A DNA stretch of 60,781 nt from Pseudodonghicola xiamenensis DSM 18339 (GTDB lineage: Bacteria > Pseudomonadota > Alphaproteobacteria > Rhodobacterales > Rhodobacteraceae): positions 1 to 60,781 of the forward strand of contig NZ_AUBS01000026.1 in assembly GCF_000429365.1 (NCBI RefSeq). The letters run 5' to 3'. Shown piece by piece: positions 38,977-49,172 of the stretch. Position 1 is the first letter of the stretch. The number at the start of each line of letters is the position of its first letter. A program made the position numbers and the translations under genes. Under the pieces are notes generated by a model that saw nothing but the letters and a program-made list of their open reading frames with translations, was not told the DNA's origin and made no database searches.

Positions 38977-39514
38977 TGGCGGTGACCTCGCCGCCGTAGT
39001 CCACATGCGCGAGACGCTCGGTCGGATCGGTGACGCAGAAGTGGTAGGAGTGGACGAAATAGGCGTGATCGCCGGTCTTGATCCCCTCGAGCACCGGGTG
39101 GGGGTTGTCGATCACCAGATCGTTCCAGCCCATGTGCGGCACCTTGAGCGCGGGGTCTGAGGGGGTGATCTTCACCACCTCGCCGCCGATCCAGTCGAGC
39201 CCCCTGGTGTCCTCGTATTCGCGGCCCCAGGTCGCCATCAGCTGCATGCCGACGCAGATGCCCAGGAAGGGGCGGCCGCGATGCTCCACCGCTTCGACCA
39301 TGGCGTCGAACAGGCCGGATTGGCCGCGCAGGGCAGCGGCGCAGGCGGGAAAGGCGCCGTCGCCGGGCAACACGACGCGATCTGCGCGGGCGACGACATC
39401 GGCATCGGCGGTGACCACCACGGTGCCGCCGCCGACCTCATGCGCCATGCGCTGAAAGGCCTTTTCGGCGGAATGGAGGTTGCCGCTTTCGTAGTCGATG
39501 ATGGCGGTCAGCAT
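38876..39514 (-). CDS. hisH: Imidazole glycerol phosphate synthase, glutaminase subunit
   Basis: 212 residues, class I glutamine amidotransferase. The nucleophile Cys is in PFLGICVGMQLM, and the His-x-Glu pair is in MLGMQFHPEKSQ. It starts MLTAIIDYESGNLHSAEKAF, typical of HisH. It supplies ammonia to HisF. The minus-strand his order here is hisB, hisH, hisA, hisF, hisE in transcription order. Confidence 0.96.
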   Translation of the reverse strand: MLTAIIDYESGNLHSAEKAFQRMAHEVGGGTVVVTADADVVARADRVVLPGDGAFPACAAALRGQSGLFDAMVEAVEHRGRPFLGICVGMQLMATWGREYEDTRGLDWIGGEVVKITPSDPALKVPHMGWNDLVIDNPHPVLEGIKTGDHAYFVHSYHFCVTDPTERLAHVDYGGEVTAIIGRGTMLGMQFHPEKSQKTGLTLIGNFLRWRP

Positions 39515-39677
39515 GTAAGCCTCCGAATGTCAGCTGCGCATCTTCGGGGTGGGATGCGGCTCTGGGTTAATTCAATCTTCCGGGGCGCTTTGCGTCCCGG
39601 ATTGCGCCCGGCTCGGTCCCCCAGGGCTGGCGCGATCCTATGGTGTGCCTATTACCAAACCCGGGCAATAGTGGCGC

Positions 39678-40265
39678 TCACAGTGCCCCTTTGGTCGAGG
39701 GGATCGCATCGGCCTTGCGCGGGTCGGTCTCGACCGCCATCCGCAGCGCGCGGGCGACGGCCTTGAAGGCGGCTTCGGCGATATGGTGGCTGTTGAAACC
39801 ATGGAGCTGATCGACGTGCAGGGTGATGCCGCCATGGGTGCTGAGCGCCTGGAAGAATTCGCGCACCAGTTCGGTGTCGAAGGTGCCGATCTTGGGCGTC
39901 GGCAGGGTGACGTTCCAGACCAGATAGGGCCGGCCCGAGAGATCGAGCGCCGCGCGCACCTGAGTATCGTCCATCGGCAGATGGCATTCGCCATAGCGCC
40001 GGATGCCCTTCTTGTCGCCAAGCGCCTGCGCCAGCGCCTGACCCAGCGCGATGCCCACATCCTCGACCGTGTGGTGATCGTCGATGTGATAATCGCCCTT
40101 GGCGCGCACCGTCATGTCGATCAGCGAATGGCGCGACAACTGGTCCAGCATGTGGTCGAAGAAGCCCACGCCGGTCTGGTTGTCATAGCTGCCGCTTCCA
40201 TCGAGGTTGATCTCGACGGTGATGTCGGTCTCTGCCGTCTTGCGGGCGATCCGGGCCTGTCGCAT
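39678..40265 (-). CDS. hisB: Imidazoleglycerol-phosphate dehydratase
   Basis: 195 residues, the monofunctional HisB. Metal-binding motifs are [30 protein letters not shown], and the repeat pair [21 protein letters not shown]. It dehydrates IGP to imidazole acetol phosphate. It is the first his gene of the minus-strand group; 163 bp without a gene separate it from hisH. Confidence 0.97.
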   Translation of the reverse strand: MRQARIARKTAETDITVEINLDGSGSYDNQTGVGFFDHMLDQLSRHSLIDMTVRAKGDYHIDDHHTVEDVGIALGQALAQALGDKKGIRRYGECHLPMDDTQVRAALDLSGRPYLVWNVTLPTPKIGTFDTELVREFFQALSTHGGITLHVDQLHGFNSHHIAEAAFKAVARALRMAVETDPRKADAIPSTKGAL

Positions 40266-40379
40266 GGGAGTAATCCTTTGATAGCGCGCCCCTTATAGGC
40301 GGATGGGCGCTCAAGGCCAAGATGGCGTGGCGCGGTGATTGCACTTTCGCCCGGCGCGCGTGGGCGGCATGATGCGGCG

Positions 40380-41624
40380 ATGAAATATGTGATCGACATC
40401 GACGAACTGCTGGCCGACGGGGTGATCGCCGCCGATCAGGGCCGGGAGATCGCGCGCCGGGCGCGCGAGGGGATGATCGCCTCGGCGATCAATTTCCTTC
40501 TGTTCTGCGGCATTCTCGCGGTGATCGCGGGGATGGCCGCCTATGTCTCTGACGCGGGCCAGCTTTCGGTGCTGGGCGGCGGTGTGACGGTGGTGGCGGG
40601 CCTGGCTCTGTTCTGGGGGCGGGAGAATACCCGGCTTCTGGCAAATGCCACGGCGGTGATCGGGGCGGTGATGCTGGTGGGGGGCGGTGCGGTCTGGCTG
40701 GTGGGCGACAACGGTGGTGAGCTGCGCGCGGCGGTCGCCGGGGGGGCGGTGGCGCTGGCGGGCTATGCGCTCTGGCGCTGGGGGGCCACGCGGCTGCGGC
40801 TGCTGGCGGGATGGCTCTGTGTCCTCGGGCTGGTGGTGCATCTGGGCGGGCTCTTGCTGGCATCGGACAGCGGGGTGCCGCAATGGCTGCTTTATCACTA
40901 TGCCGGGGGGATGCTGATCCTTTGCGGCGTGGCGCTGGATATCCGGGTGGTGAGCGCGCTGGCCATTCTGCCACTTGGGGCTGCCCTGTCGGCCCGCAGC
41001 TTTGCCGAAAGCAGCGCCGGGGCTATGGCGATCCATGAAAGCGCGTTGACCATCGTGCAGATGGCGAGCCTGGTCGGGCTTTGCCTGTGGGCGATGCGCC
41101 ATTGCGGTGGTCGGGTAGGGCGACACGCCGGGGGGCTGGGCAGCCTCGCCTTCGTCTGGATGAATGTCGCCTTCTGGGTCGGCTCGGTCTGGGGCGATGT
41201 GGTGGGGGCGACGCTCTGGGGGCCGCAATGGCCGGATTTCGCGGCGCAATCCTACTCTCTCGCGCCGGATAGCCCGCGGCAGAGCTTTCGCGATGCCCAG
41301 GCGGTTTTCGAGGCGGGGGCCTTGCACCTTTCCGCCGGGCTGTTCGCGGCTGTCTGGGCGCTGGTCCTGAGCGCTGCCGGGCTCTGGTCTGCAATGGGCG
41401 CCCGGCGGATGGTGTTCAACACCGTCCTGACCTTCGCGACATTGCATTTATACAGCCAGTATTTTATGCGGATTGATACTACGCCGGGGACTGTTGTCAT
41501 CGCCGGGCTGATCGCCATCGCGATCGCCTATGTTGCCTGGCAGCTGAACGGCAGGCTGGCGGCGCGGCAAAGGCGGGCGGGAGAGATGGGCGGCCAGGGG
41601 ATTGAACCCCGGCGCGGGCCGTGA
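40380..41624 (+). CDS. Polytopic membrane protein (DUF2157-like)
   Basis: 414 residues from ATG 40380. A short cytoplasmic helical head (MKYVIDIDELLADGVIAADQG, EIARRAREG) precedes about ten hydrophobic segments beginning ASAINFLLFCGILAVIAGMAAYV. The head resembles the N-terminal part of DUF2157 proteins, and the membrane part is also compatible. No transport or catalytic motif is seen. It diverges from hisB. Confidence 0.65.
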   Translation: MKYVIDIDELLADGVIAADQGREIARRAREGMIASAINFLLFCGILAVIAGMAAYVSDAGQLSVLGGGVTVVAGLALFWGRENTRLLANATAVIGAVMLVGGGAVWLVGDNGGELRAAVAGGAVALAGYALWRWGATRLRLLAGWLCVLGLVVHLGGLLLASDSGVPQWLLYHYAGGMLILCGVALDIRVVSALAILPLGAALSARSFAESSAGAMAIHESALTIVQMASLVGLCLWAMRHCGGRVGRHAGGLGSLAFVWMNVAFWVGSVWGDVVGATLWGPQWPDFAAQSYSLAPDSPRQSFRDAQAVFEAGALHLSAGLFAAVWALVLSAAGLWSAMGARRMVFNTVLTFATLHLYSQYFMRIDTTPGTVVIAGLIAIAIAYVAWQLNGRLAARQRRAGEMGGQGIEPRRGP

Positions 41625-41657
41625 TTGTCTGAGCCGCGAATAAGTTCGAGGCCCGTC

Positions 41658-41897
41658 ATGTCCACCTGCGTCTTCATCCAGCTACGCTGCAAACCCGGAA
41701 CCACCTATCGGGTGGCCGAAAAGATCGCGCTGCGCGAGATTCACTCCGAGCTCTATTCGACCAGCGGCGAATACGATCTGCTGATGAAGGTCTATATCCC
41801 CGAGAGCGAGGATGTCGGCAAATACATCAACGATCATCTTCTGGATATCGAGGGAATCGAACGGTCGATGACCACGATGACCTATAAGGTCTTCTGA
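41658..41897 (+). CDS. Stand-alone Lrp/AsnC ligand-binding domain protein
   Basis: 79 residues (MSTCVFIQLRCKPGTTYRVAE onwards) equal to the RAM/AsnC ligand-binding domain only: EIHSELYSTSGEYDLLMKVYIPE and DIEGIERSMTTMTYKVF. The DNA-binding helix-turn-helix of Lrp proteins is absent. Such domains bind amino acids and oligomerise, sometimes modulating full Lrp proteins. GAGG lies five bases before ATG 41658. Confidence 0.88.
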   Translation: MSTCVFIQLRCKPGTTYRVAEKIALREIHSELYSTSGEYDLLMKVYIPESEDVGKYINDHLLDIEGIERSMTTMTYKVF

Positions 41898-41944
41898 CCG
41901 CCGGGGGATTTTCCGACGGTCAGCGATTGCCATCTGTCGCGGAA

Positions 41945-42013
41945 GGGGGCTGTCTGCCCCCTCTTGCCCCTGTGGGGCAATTCACCCCCGAGGATATTTT
42001 CCGCCAGAAAAAG
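41945..42013 (+). repeat. Dispersed two-hairpin repeat, copy 3 (GGATATTT core)
   Basis: Hairpins GGGGGC-TGTCT-GCCCCC (41945-41961) and TGCCCC-TGT-GGGGCA (41965-41979) are followed by CCCCCGAGGATATTTTCCGC and CAGAAAAAG. Same orientation and layout as at 23620-23680 and 36352-36403. This copy is between convergent genes, the Lrp-type gene and the hypothetical gene at 42068. Confidence 0.65.
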
Positions 42014-42067
42014 CCCATCTCAAGTCCTGAAAAGACGGAAGAGAGCCGGGGCCGGTGCGGGGCAGGC

Positions 42068-42478
42068 TCAGTCCGCCTTCGACTTTATCAGCCGGTCGGC
42101 CTTTTTGCGCACCAGCACGGCGCGCAGGTCGTGCATCGCCAGAAGCAGCGTTTCGGTCACCGCATCGAGCTGCTCCGGCGTGGCGCGGGACTGGGCCCAT
42201 TGGGCTGTCAGATTCAGATGATCCACCGTGCGCAGGATATCGTCGATCTCGCGCTGGGCGAGAAGATTGGCGCGCTCGTCCATCCAGGTGTGGATGTGAT
42301 CGAGATCCCGTTCGGAGAGGGTGCGGTCGCCATTGGGGCGAATTTCGCCATTGCGCAGATTGAGCGTGGCGATCTGATCCATTTCGATCCGCCGGTCGCG
42401 GGTGGCGGTGTCGACCCGGAAGACGAGGGCGCCGTTTTCACGGGTGCGGAAATAATACTCAGGCAGATCGCCGGTCAT
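42068..42478 (-). CDS. Hypothetical protein next to aspartate aminotransferase
   Basis: 136 residues, charged and mostly helical. The N-terminal part (EYYFRTRENGALVFRVDTATRDRRIEMDQIA) suggests beta strands; the rest is Arg/Asp-rich with TWMDERANLLAQREIDDILRTVDHLN. No signal, membrane segment or known domain. It follows the aminotransferase gene by about 100 bp on the same strand. I recall unnamed homologues in Rhodobacterales only. Confidence 0.65.
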   Translation of the reverse strand: MTGDLPEYYFRTRENGALVFRVDTATRDRRIEMDQIATLNLRNGEIRPNGDRTLSERDLDHIHTWMDERANLLAQREIDDILRTVDHLNLTAQWAQSRATPEQLDAVTETLLLAMHDLRAVLVRKKADRLIKSKAD

Positions 42479-42580
42479 GTCGCGCAGTCCTTTCTGGCAG
42501 TCCTTTCTGGCAGGCCTTTCGGGCGGGGGCCTTCAGAGGAGGGCGGAGGGCGGCGGTGGGCCGCCCTCCGGGGGTCTAGC

Positions 42581-44381
<1,801 letters not shown>

Positions 44382-44385
<4 letters not shown>

Positions 44386-44639
44386 GCGAAACACGGGAAA
44401 TCCGCATCAAGCGGCTGAAGATGCGGTCGATGCGGCGCGGCATCAAGGAAATGGATCTGATTCTTCAGGCCTTCGCCGCGCGCCGGCTGGAGGCGATGAC
44501 GCCGGGGGAGCTGGATCTCTATGAGGCGCTGCTGGATGAGAATGACCAGGATCTCTACCAATGGGTTACCGGTCAGGCCCTTCCGCCGGCGGCGCTGGCC
44601 GGGTTGATCCAGGAAATTTCCCTGACTTTCCAACCCTGA
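44382..44639 (+). CDS. sdhE: Succinate dehydrogenase assembly factor 2 (FAD assembly factor SdhE)
   Basis: 85 residues, the SdhE fold. The signature RRGIKEMDLIL (RGxxE) is the flavinylation motif, and the C-terminal half LYEALLDENDQDLYQWVTGQ is typical. SdhE promotes covalent FAD attachment to SdhA. Its start ATG overlaps the stop of the XRE gene. Confidence 0.93.
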
Positions 44640-44742
44640 CGGCGGTTTTCGGCGGGGGACTTTCATGGTGTGATGAGATTTAACCGAATTTTCGGGATTT
44701 CACCTCACCCTCGTCTTCAAGCAGTTAGATGTGGAGAGACGG

Positions 44743-45240
44743 ATGAGTATGGAGATGAAGGTGAGCCTTGCCTCGCGCAAGGGCTTCATGACGGGGTATC
44801 TGGAATCGCTGGCGCTGGTCGAGCGGCTGCACAGGCTGCTGCTGGATGTCATCAAGGATGAATTCGAACGGGTCGGGGTCCTTGAGATCAACGCCGTTCA
44901 GGGCCTGTTGCTGTTCAATATCGGCGACAACGAGGTGACCGCGGGCGAATTGAAAAGCCGCGGCTACTATCAGGGCAGCAACGTCAGCTATAACCTGAAG
45001 AAACTGGTCGACATGGGCTATATGCACCATCAGCGCTGCGAGGTCGACCGCAGGTCGGTGCGGGTGCGACTGACCCAGGAAGGGCGCGAGATTCGCGATG
45101 TGGTGGCACAGCTCTTTACGCGTCACGCCGAGGGGCTGGAGCAGAAAGGCGTGATCACCGCCGCGGGGATCGAGGATATTACCGGCGCGCTGAAGCGGAT
45201 GGAGCGCTATTGGTCGGATCAGATCCGCTATATCTACTGA
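44743..45240 (+). CDS. MarR-type winged-helix regulator (LdtR-like)
   Basis: 165 residues from ATG 44743 (MSMEMKVSLASRKGFMTGYL); GGAGAG lies five bases upstream. The winged helix is EINAVQGLLLFNIGDNEVTAGELKS, YYQGSNVSYNLKKLVDMGYMHH, with DRRSVRVRLTQEG as the wing. It resembles LdtR, which in other alphaproteobacteria controls an L,D-transpeptidase gene and stress tolerance. No transpeptidase gene is nearby. The upstream 100 bp (TTTCACCTCACC) hold its promoter. Confidence 0.88.
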   Translation: MSMEMKVSLASRKGFMTGYLESLALVERLHRLLLDVIKDEFERVGVLEINAVQGLLLFNIGDNEVTAGELKSRGYYQGSNVSYNLKKLVDMGYMHHQRCEVDRRSVRVRLTQEGREIRDVVAQLFTRHAEGLEQKGVITAAGIEDITGALKRMERYWSDQIRYIY

Positions 45241-45295
45241 TGGGCGGATGAGGGGCGGAACCGACGCGGCGGCCGGGTCCCGCAGTGTCGGTTGA

Positions 45296-46075
45296 TCAGC
45301 TTGGGTGTTGCCGCTGCTCAGGCGCGCTCAGCAGGCCGACGGCGCGCGGGCGCAATTCGCGCAAAAGCTTGCGACGCATGGCGCGTTCGTAATCGGCAAA
45401 ACCCCGGGCGACTTCGAGGAAGGCGCCGGGGCCACGGATCACCCTGTCGCGATAGAAATTTTCCACGTCGGCCTGATCCGGGCCGTCGAGCGGCGCGACG
45501 ACCAGGCCATTGACCACGATTTCGTCGAAGGGAAAGGCGGCATAGGCCTCTTCCGGACCGAACCCCTCATTGTTGATGCCATCGCCGGCCAAGTCCAGGG
45601 TGCGAAACAGGCAGTCGGGGCCGCGGGCCAGAAGCCCGGCGCCATATCCCAGGGCATAGCCCATTGCGGTGGGGAATTCGGTTTCGCTGCGTTGCGATCC
45701 GCGGATCGTCTCGGCCAGATCGAGCAAGTCGCCGCGGGTGGCGATCAGCCGCCAGTCGGACAGCAGGGTGTGCTTGTCGCGACCGCTCCACTCATAGGCT
45801 GCGATGGCGACCGGAAGCGAAGAGGCGAAAATCGCCGCCTCCACGTCCGGGGACAAAAGGGCATTGGCCAGGCCCTGACGTTGCAGCGAATCCTCGCGGT
45901 TGTCTACCGAGCTTGAGACATCCATGGCCAGAACCAGCGCCTGCCGGCAATCGGCGGCGTTCGTGCTGCCGGCGCCCAGGGTCAGGACGCCGGCGAAAAC
46001 AAGGGCGCTCAGCTTACCAATGGCCGGTGTTCTCCATGCTGGACCAGGGTTCGGCAGGCTCCAGCGCACCGCCAT
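45296..46075 (-). CDS. DUF1194 vWA-like exported protein
   Basis: About 259 residues. The mature part has the MIDAS-like AMDVSSSVDNRE followed by DLAGDGINNEG and a conserved VVNGLVVAPLDG, all DUF1194 hallmarks of a von Willebrand A-like fold. A signal sequence lies near residues 20-40 (LSALVFAGVLTLGAGSTNAAD). No ATG lies immediately before the signal: ATG 46075 gives a 20-residue N-tail and overlaps the glyoxalase gene by 62 bp. A non-ATG start closer to 46020 is also possible. Confidence 0.7.
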   Translation of the reverse strand: MAVRWSLPNPGPAWRTPAIGKLSALVFAGVLTLGAGSTNAADCRQALVLAMDVSSSVDNREDSLQRQGLANALLSPDVEAAIFASSLPVAIAAYEWSGRDKHTLLSDWRLIATRGDLLDLAETIRGSQRSETEFPTAMGYALGYGAGLLARGPDCLFRTLDLAGDGINNEGFGPEEAYAAFPFDEIVVNGLVVAPLDGPDQADVENFYRDRVIRGPGAFLEVARGFADYERAMRRKLLRELRPRAVGLLSAPEQRQHPS

Positions 46076-46442
46076 TCTGCAGCAGCTCGATCGAGATGTT
46101 ATCGGGTGAACGGACAAAGGCCATATGGCCATCGCGCGGCGGCCGGTTGATGGTGATGCCGGCGTCCATCAGGGTCTGGCAGGTGGCATAGATATCATCG
46201 ACGCCATAGGCGAGGTGACCGAAGTGCCGGCTGTCGCTCGGCAGCCCCTCGTCGCCGTCCCAGTTGTAGGTCAGTTCGATCGGGCATTCCTCCTGTCCCG
46301 GAGGTGCCATGAAGATCAGCGAGAACCGCCCGCTTTCGCTGTCGACCTGACGGAGCTTCTTCAGCCCCAGCAATTCATAGAAGGCCATGGATTTTTCCAG
46401 ATCCTTCACGCGCACCATCGTGTGCAGGTATTTCAGCGCCAT
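46014..46442 (-). CDS. gloA: Lactoylglutathione lyase (glyoxalase I)
   Basis: 142 residues. Two VOC modules: YLHTMVRVKDLEKSMAFYELLG (His7 metal ligand), IELTYNWDGDEG (Glu), HLAYGVDDIYATC (His) and SIELLQNG (Glu) give the Ni/Zn site. It isomerises the methylglyoxal-glutathione hemithioacetal to lactoylglutathione. Its 3' end overlaps the start of the DUF1194 gene. Confidence 0.92.
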   Translation of the reverse strand: MALKYLHTMVRVKDLEKSMAFYELLGLKKLRQVDSESGRFSLIFMAPPGQEECPIELTYNWDGDEGLPSDSRHFGHLAYGVDDIYATCQTLMDAGITINRPPRDGHMAFVRSPDNISIELLQNGGALEPAEPWSSMENTGHW

Positions 46443-46520
46443 CGGGCTGCTCCGTTCTTGATTGAGTGGTTGACCTCGGTGCAGCTTAACGTCTTGCGCT
46501 CCGGTGTCGAGCGCGGGAGG

Positions 46521-47915
46521 TCAGAAGGCGGATTGAATACCGAAGTTGATGCCCAGACGATCGGCATCGTAAAGCGCGATGTTGCTATAGGTGCGCGAGG
46601 CACTGATCTGCATGGTCGGGTTGAAGCCGTAATAATCGACCTTGCGGAAGATCATGGTGAAATCTGCCTGCACCCGATCGTCGTTGTGCCCGTCCCGGCT
46701 GTGTGGCGAGACGTCGTAAGAGCGGTTGCGCGCCCAGAGACCGAACTGCACCGTCGCCCCCATCACCGGCCTGGCCAGGGTGAGCTGGGCCCGGAGGCCG
46801 ATTTCGTCGAATTCGTCCGGCGCGTAGGAGGAAGATGCCCGGGCCAGCGTCGCGTTGGTCCAGAGCGTCGCGCCGCTCAGCACCCGCGTGGTATAGGACA
46901 GGTCGGCCCTGAGGATATCGCTGTCGCTGGTGGTGACGCCGTCCTGATGTTCGCCCGCAATCCTGAGACCGACCTTGTCGCCCGAGGCGAGGCGATAGCT
47001 CTGCCCGCCGCCGATCCGGTAAAGCCGCAGATATTCTTCTCCGCCGTACCAGACCTGTCCCAGGTCGGTGAACAGCCGGTACTCTCCGCGATCGTCCCAG
47101 TTCAGGCCGCGATAGCTGTAGCCCAGCGAATAGCTGGCATAATCGAAATCGCTGCCGGTGGCATCCGGGGCGATCGCCTTGGCCTTGCTCGACAGGGTAT
47201 AATGGCGGACATCGGCGGAAAAGACGATGTCATGCGCCCGGGTCTCGGTTTCGGCAAAGCGGTATCGGGTATTGAGCCCCAGCGCATATTCCATCCCCGA
47301 CAGCGCCCGCGAGGTGCCCTTGAGCGCGAATTCGACCGGAATGTCGTCGATGGAAAAGTATCGTGCCGACGATCCGTTGTTGATGTTCGAATCCGGTGTC
47401 ACCGAAAATGACAATTGCGCCGCCCAGGGATTGCGCAGCCGGACATAGCGGAAATCCTGCACCGCCTTGCGGCTGAGCGCCTCGTTCGGGGCGTGTTGGA
47501 CGGCGCGGCGCAGCCACCATTGCGCCTGGGTACGCTGGCCATTCGATGATAGCGCCTGCGCCATGACCACGGAACTGGCGTATTTCGATCCGTCGTCCTC
47601 GGACAATCGCCAGGCCTGCCGGGCCGATTGCTTGGCCTGATCATATTGCCCCAGGTCACGCGCGGCACGGGCGTGGATCAACAGCGCGGCCCGGTCCTGC
47701 GGGTCGCGGTGGATCAGCGCATCGGAGAACTGCAGCGCCTTGGCGCTTTCACCGGCACGCAGGGCCATCCAGGCGGCTGCGCGCATCTGATCAGGGGTTA
47801 GTTCGATGTCCTCTGCCTGTGCCATCGTCACGGGCAGCCCCAGCCCCATCACCAGGGCCAGCGCTCGGGGCAGGGGGCCGGGACGCAGTCGGATGCGGGG
47901 GCGCCGGCGGATCAT
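46521..47915 (-). CDS. Slam-like outer-membrane protein (surface lipoprotein assembly modifier, DUF560)
   Basis: 464 residues. After a signal peptide (MIRRRPRIRLRPGPLPRALA, ending AQA-ED at about 35) comes a TPR-like N-domain to about 170 (AWMALRAGESAKALQFSDALI, RAARDLGQYDQAKQSARQAW). From AAQLSFSVTPDSNINNGSS on it is a beta barrel with alternating strands and a C-terminal Phe (LGINFGIQSAF), as in outer-membrane proteins. This is the Slam layout, which moves lipoproteins to the cell surface. The probable client stub lies immediately upstream (47924-48115). The frame is open to 48542, but that part is thyX shadow. Confidence 0.82.
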   Translation of the reverse strand: MIRRRPRIRLRPGPLPRALALVMGLGLPVTMAQAEDIELTPDQMRAAAWMALRAGESAKALQFSDALIHRDPQDRAALLIHARAARDLGQYDQAKQSARQAWRLSEDDGSKYASSVVMAQALSSNGQRTQAQWWLRRAVQHAPNEALSRKAVQDFRYVRLRNPWAAQLSFSVTPDSNINNGSSARYFSIDDIPVEFALKGTSRALSGMEYALGLNTRYRFAETETRAHDIVFSADVRHYTLSSKAKAIAPDATGSDFDYASYSLGYSYRGLNWDDRGEYRLFTDLGQVWYGGEEYLRLYRIGGGQSYRLASGDKVGLRIAGEHQDGVTTSDSDILRADLSYTTRVLSGATLWTNATLARASSSYAPDEFDEIGLRAQLTLARPVMGATVQFGLWARNRSYDVSPHSRDGHNDDRVQADFTMIFRKVDYYGFNPTMQISASRTYSNIALYDADRLGINFGIQSAF

Positions 47916-47923
47916 CGGGCGCC

Positions 47924-48115
47924 TCAGTCGCGGTAGACGACGAAGCCGCTGGTGTCGCGCACCGTCTCTGCCGCCGGGTCGACGGAGGTCTCCAGCACCA
48001 CCACGCCGACCACCTGATTGGCCTTGTCGCCAGAGACGATGGCGTAATACTTGCCCTGTTCGAAGGTCTGCAACATGTTTTCGATCAGGCTTCTGGGAAA
48101 TGGGCGAAAAGTCAA
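47924..48115 (-). pseudogene. C-terminal stub of a transferrin-binding-like surface lipoprotein
   Basis: 63 residues end in VSGDKANQVVGVVVLETSVD then ETVRDTSGFVVYRD. This matches the C-terminal strands of TbpB-like barrel lipoproteins (EVAG-V-VLE...TGGF-AYR), which Slam proteins export. There is no signal peptide or lipobox, and nothing related upstream: 48116-48245 is the thyX promoter. I infer a deleted client gene eight bp upstream of its Slam. The upstream TTG or ATG 48076 could still start a peptide. Confidence 0.55.
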
Positions 48116-48245
48116 TCTTGAACAGGCGAAGGGGTAGGGAAGTCTGGTGAGGATGGCGGAAATGCCATACCCGATCTAGCGGTTTTACCGGCGCCGTCAG
48201 CCAAGATATAGTGGCCCCCGACTCATATTGTGAAAGGACCCCGCC

Positions 48246-49151
48246 ATGCCGCTGTCGCCCGAGCATCAGGCTGAGATCGACGAATTGCGCGCCCGGCCGC
48301 AGTCTACCCTGCGCAGCACCGCAGCGGGGATGGAGGGCCATCTCTATACCGCCTATCCGGTGCTTGACCACGGCTTCGTGCGGGTCATCGACTATATGGG
48401 CGATGACGCGGCGATCTGCCAGGCGGCCCGCGTCTCCTATGGTCGCGGCACCAAGTCGGTATCGAATGACGAAGGGCTGATCCGCTATCTGATGAGGCAC
48501 TGGCATTCGACCCCCTTCGAGATGTGCGAGATCAAGCTGCACGTCAAGCTACCGGTCTTCGTGGCGCGCCAGTGGATCCGCCATCGCACCGCCAATGTGA
48601 ACGAATATTCGGCGCGCTATTCGATCCTGGACCGCGAATTCTATATTCCCGCGCCGGAACATGTGGCGGCGCAATCGACGGTGAACAACCAGGGCCGCGG
48701 CGAGCTGCTGGAAGGGGGCGAGGCCGCCCGTGTCCTCGAAATCCTGAAGGCCGACAGCGCGCGCGCCTATGACAATTACGAGGCGATGATTTCCCAAGAC
48801 GGCCAGCAGGGACTGGCGCGCGAACTCGCCCGGATGAACCTGCCTGCCAATATCTATACCCAATGGTATTGGAAAGTCGATCTGCACAACCTGTTCCATT
48901 TCCTGCGCCTGCGCGCCGACGCTCACGCCCAATACGAAATCCGCGTCTATGCCGAGGAGATCTGCAAGCTGGTCGCCGATTGGGTGCCGTTTGCCTACAA
49001 GGCCTTCGAGGATTACCGCATGGGTGGCGCGACGCTCTCCGCCACAGCCCTTGATTGCATTCGCCGGATGGTGAAGGGTGAAGAGGTGACGCAGGAAACC
49101 TCGGGCATGTCCAAAGGGGAATGGCGGGAGTTCATGCAAGTGGTGGGGTGA
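48246..49151 (+). CDS. thyX: FAD-dependent thymidylate synthase
   Basis: 301 residues. The ThyX motif [15 protein letters not shown] matches RHRxxxxxExSxRYS exactly. FAD-binding and dUMP-binding residues follow in [20 protein letters not shown] and [20 protein letters not shown]. It makes dTMP from dUMP with methylenetetrahydrofolate and NADPH. AAAGGA lies ahead of the ATG. Single copy in the window. Confidence 0.97.
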   Translation: MPLSPEHQAEIDELRARPQSTLRSTAAGMEGHLYTAYPVLDHGFVRVIDYMGDDAAICQAARVSYGRGTKSVSNDEGLIRYLMRHWHSTPFEMCEIKLHVKLPVFVARQWIRHRTANVNEYSARYSILDREFYIPAPEHVAAQSTVNNQGRGELLEGGEAARVLEILKADSARAYDNYEAMISQDGQQGLARELARMNLPANIYTQWYWKVDLHNLFHFLRLRADAHAQYEIRVYAEEICKLVADWVPFAYKAFEDYRMGGATLSATALDCIRRMVKGEEVTQETSGMSKGEWREFMQVVG

Positions 49152-49172
49152 TTTTCCCCACATGGGGGAGAA

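Noticed and set aside
46076..46132. Upstream start for the DUF1194 gene
   Set aside because: It would lie deeper inside the glyoxalase gene and add an N-terminal tail unlike a signal peptide; ATG 46075 is already generous.
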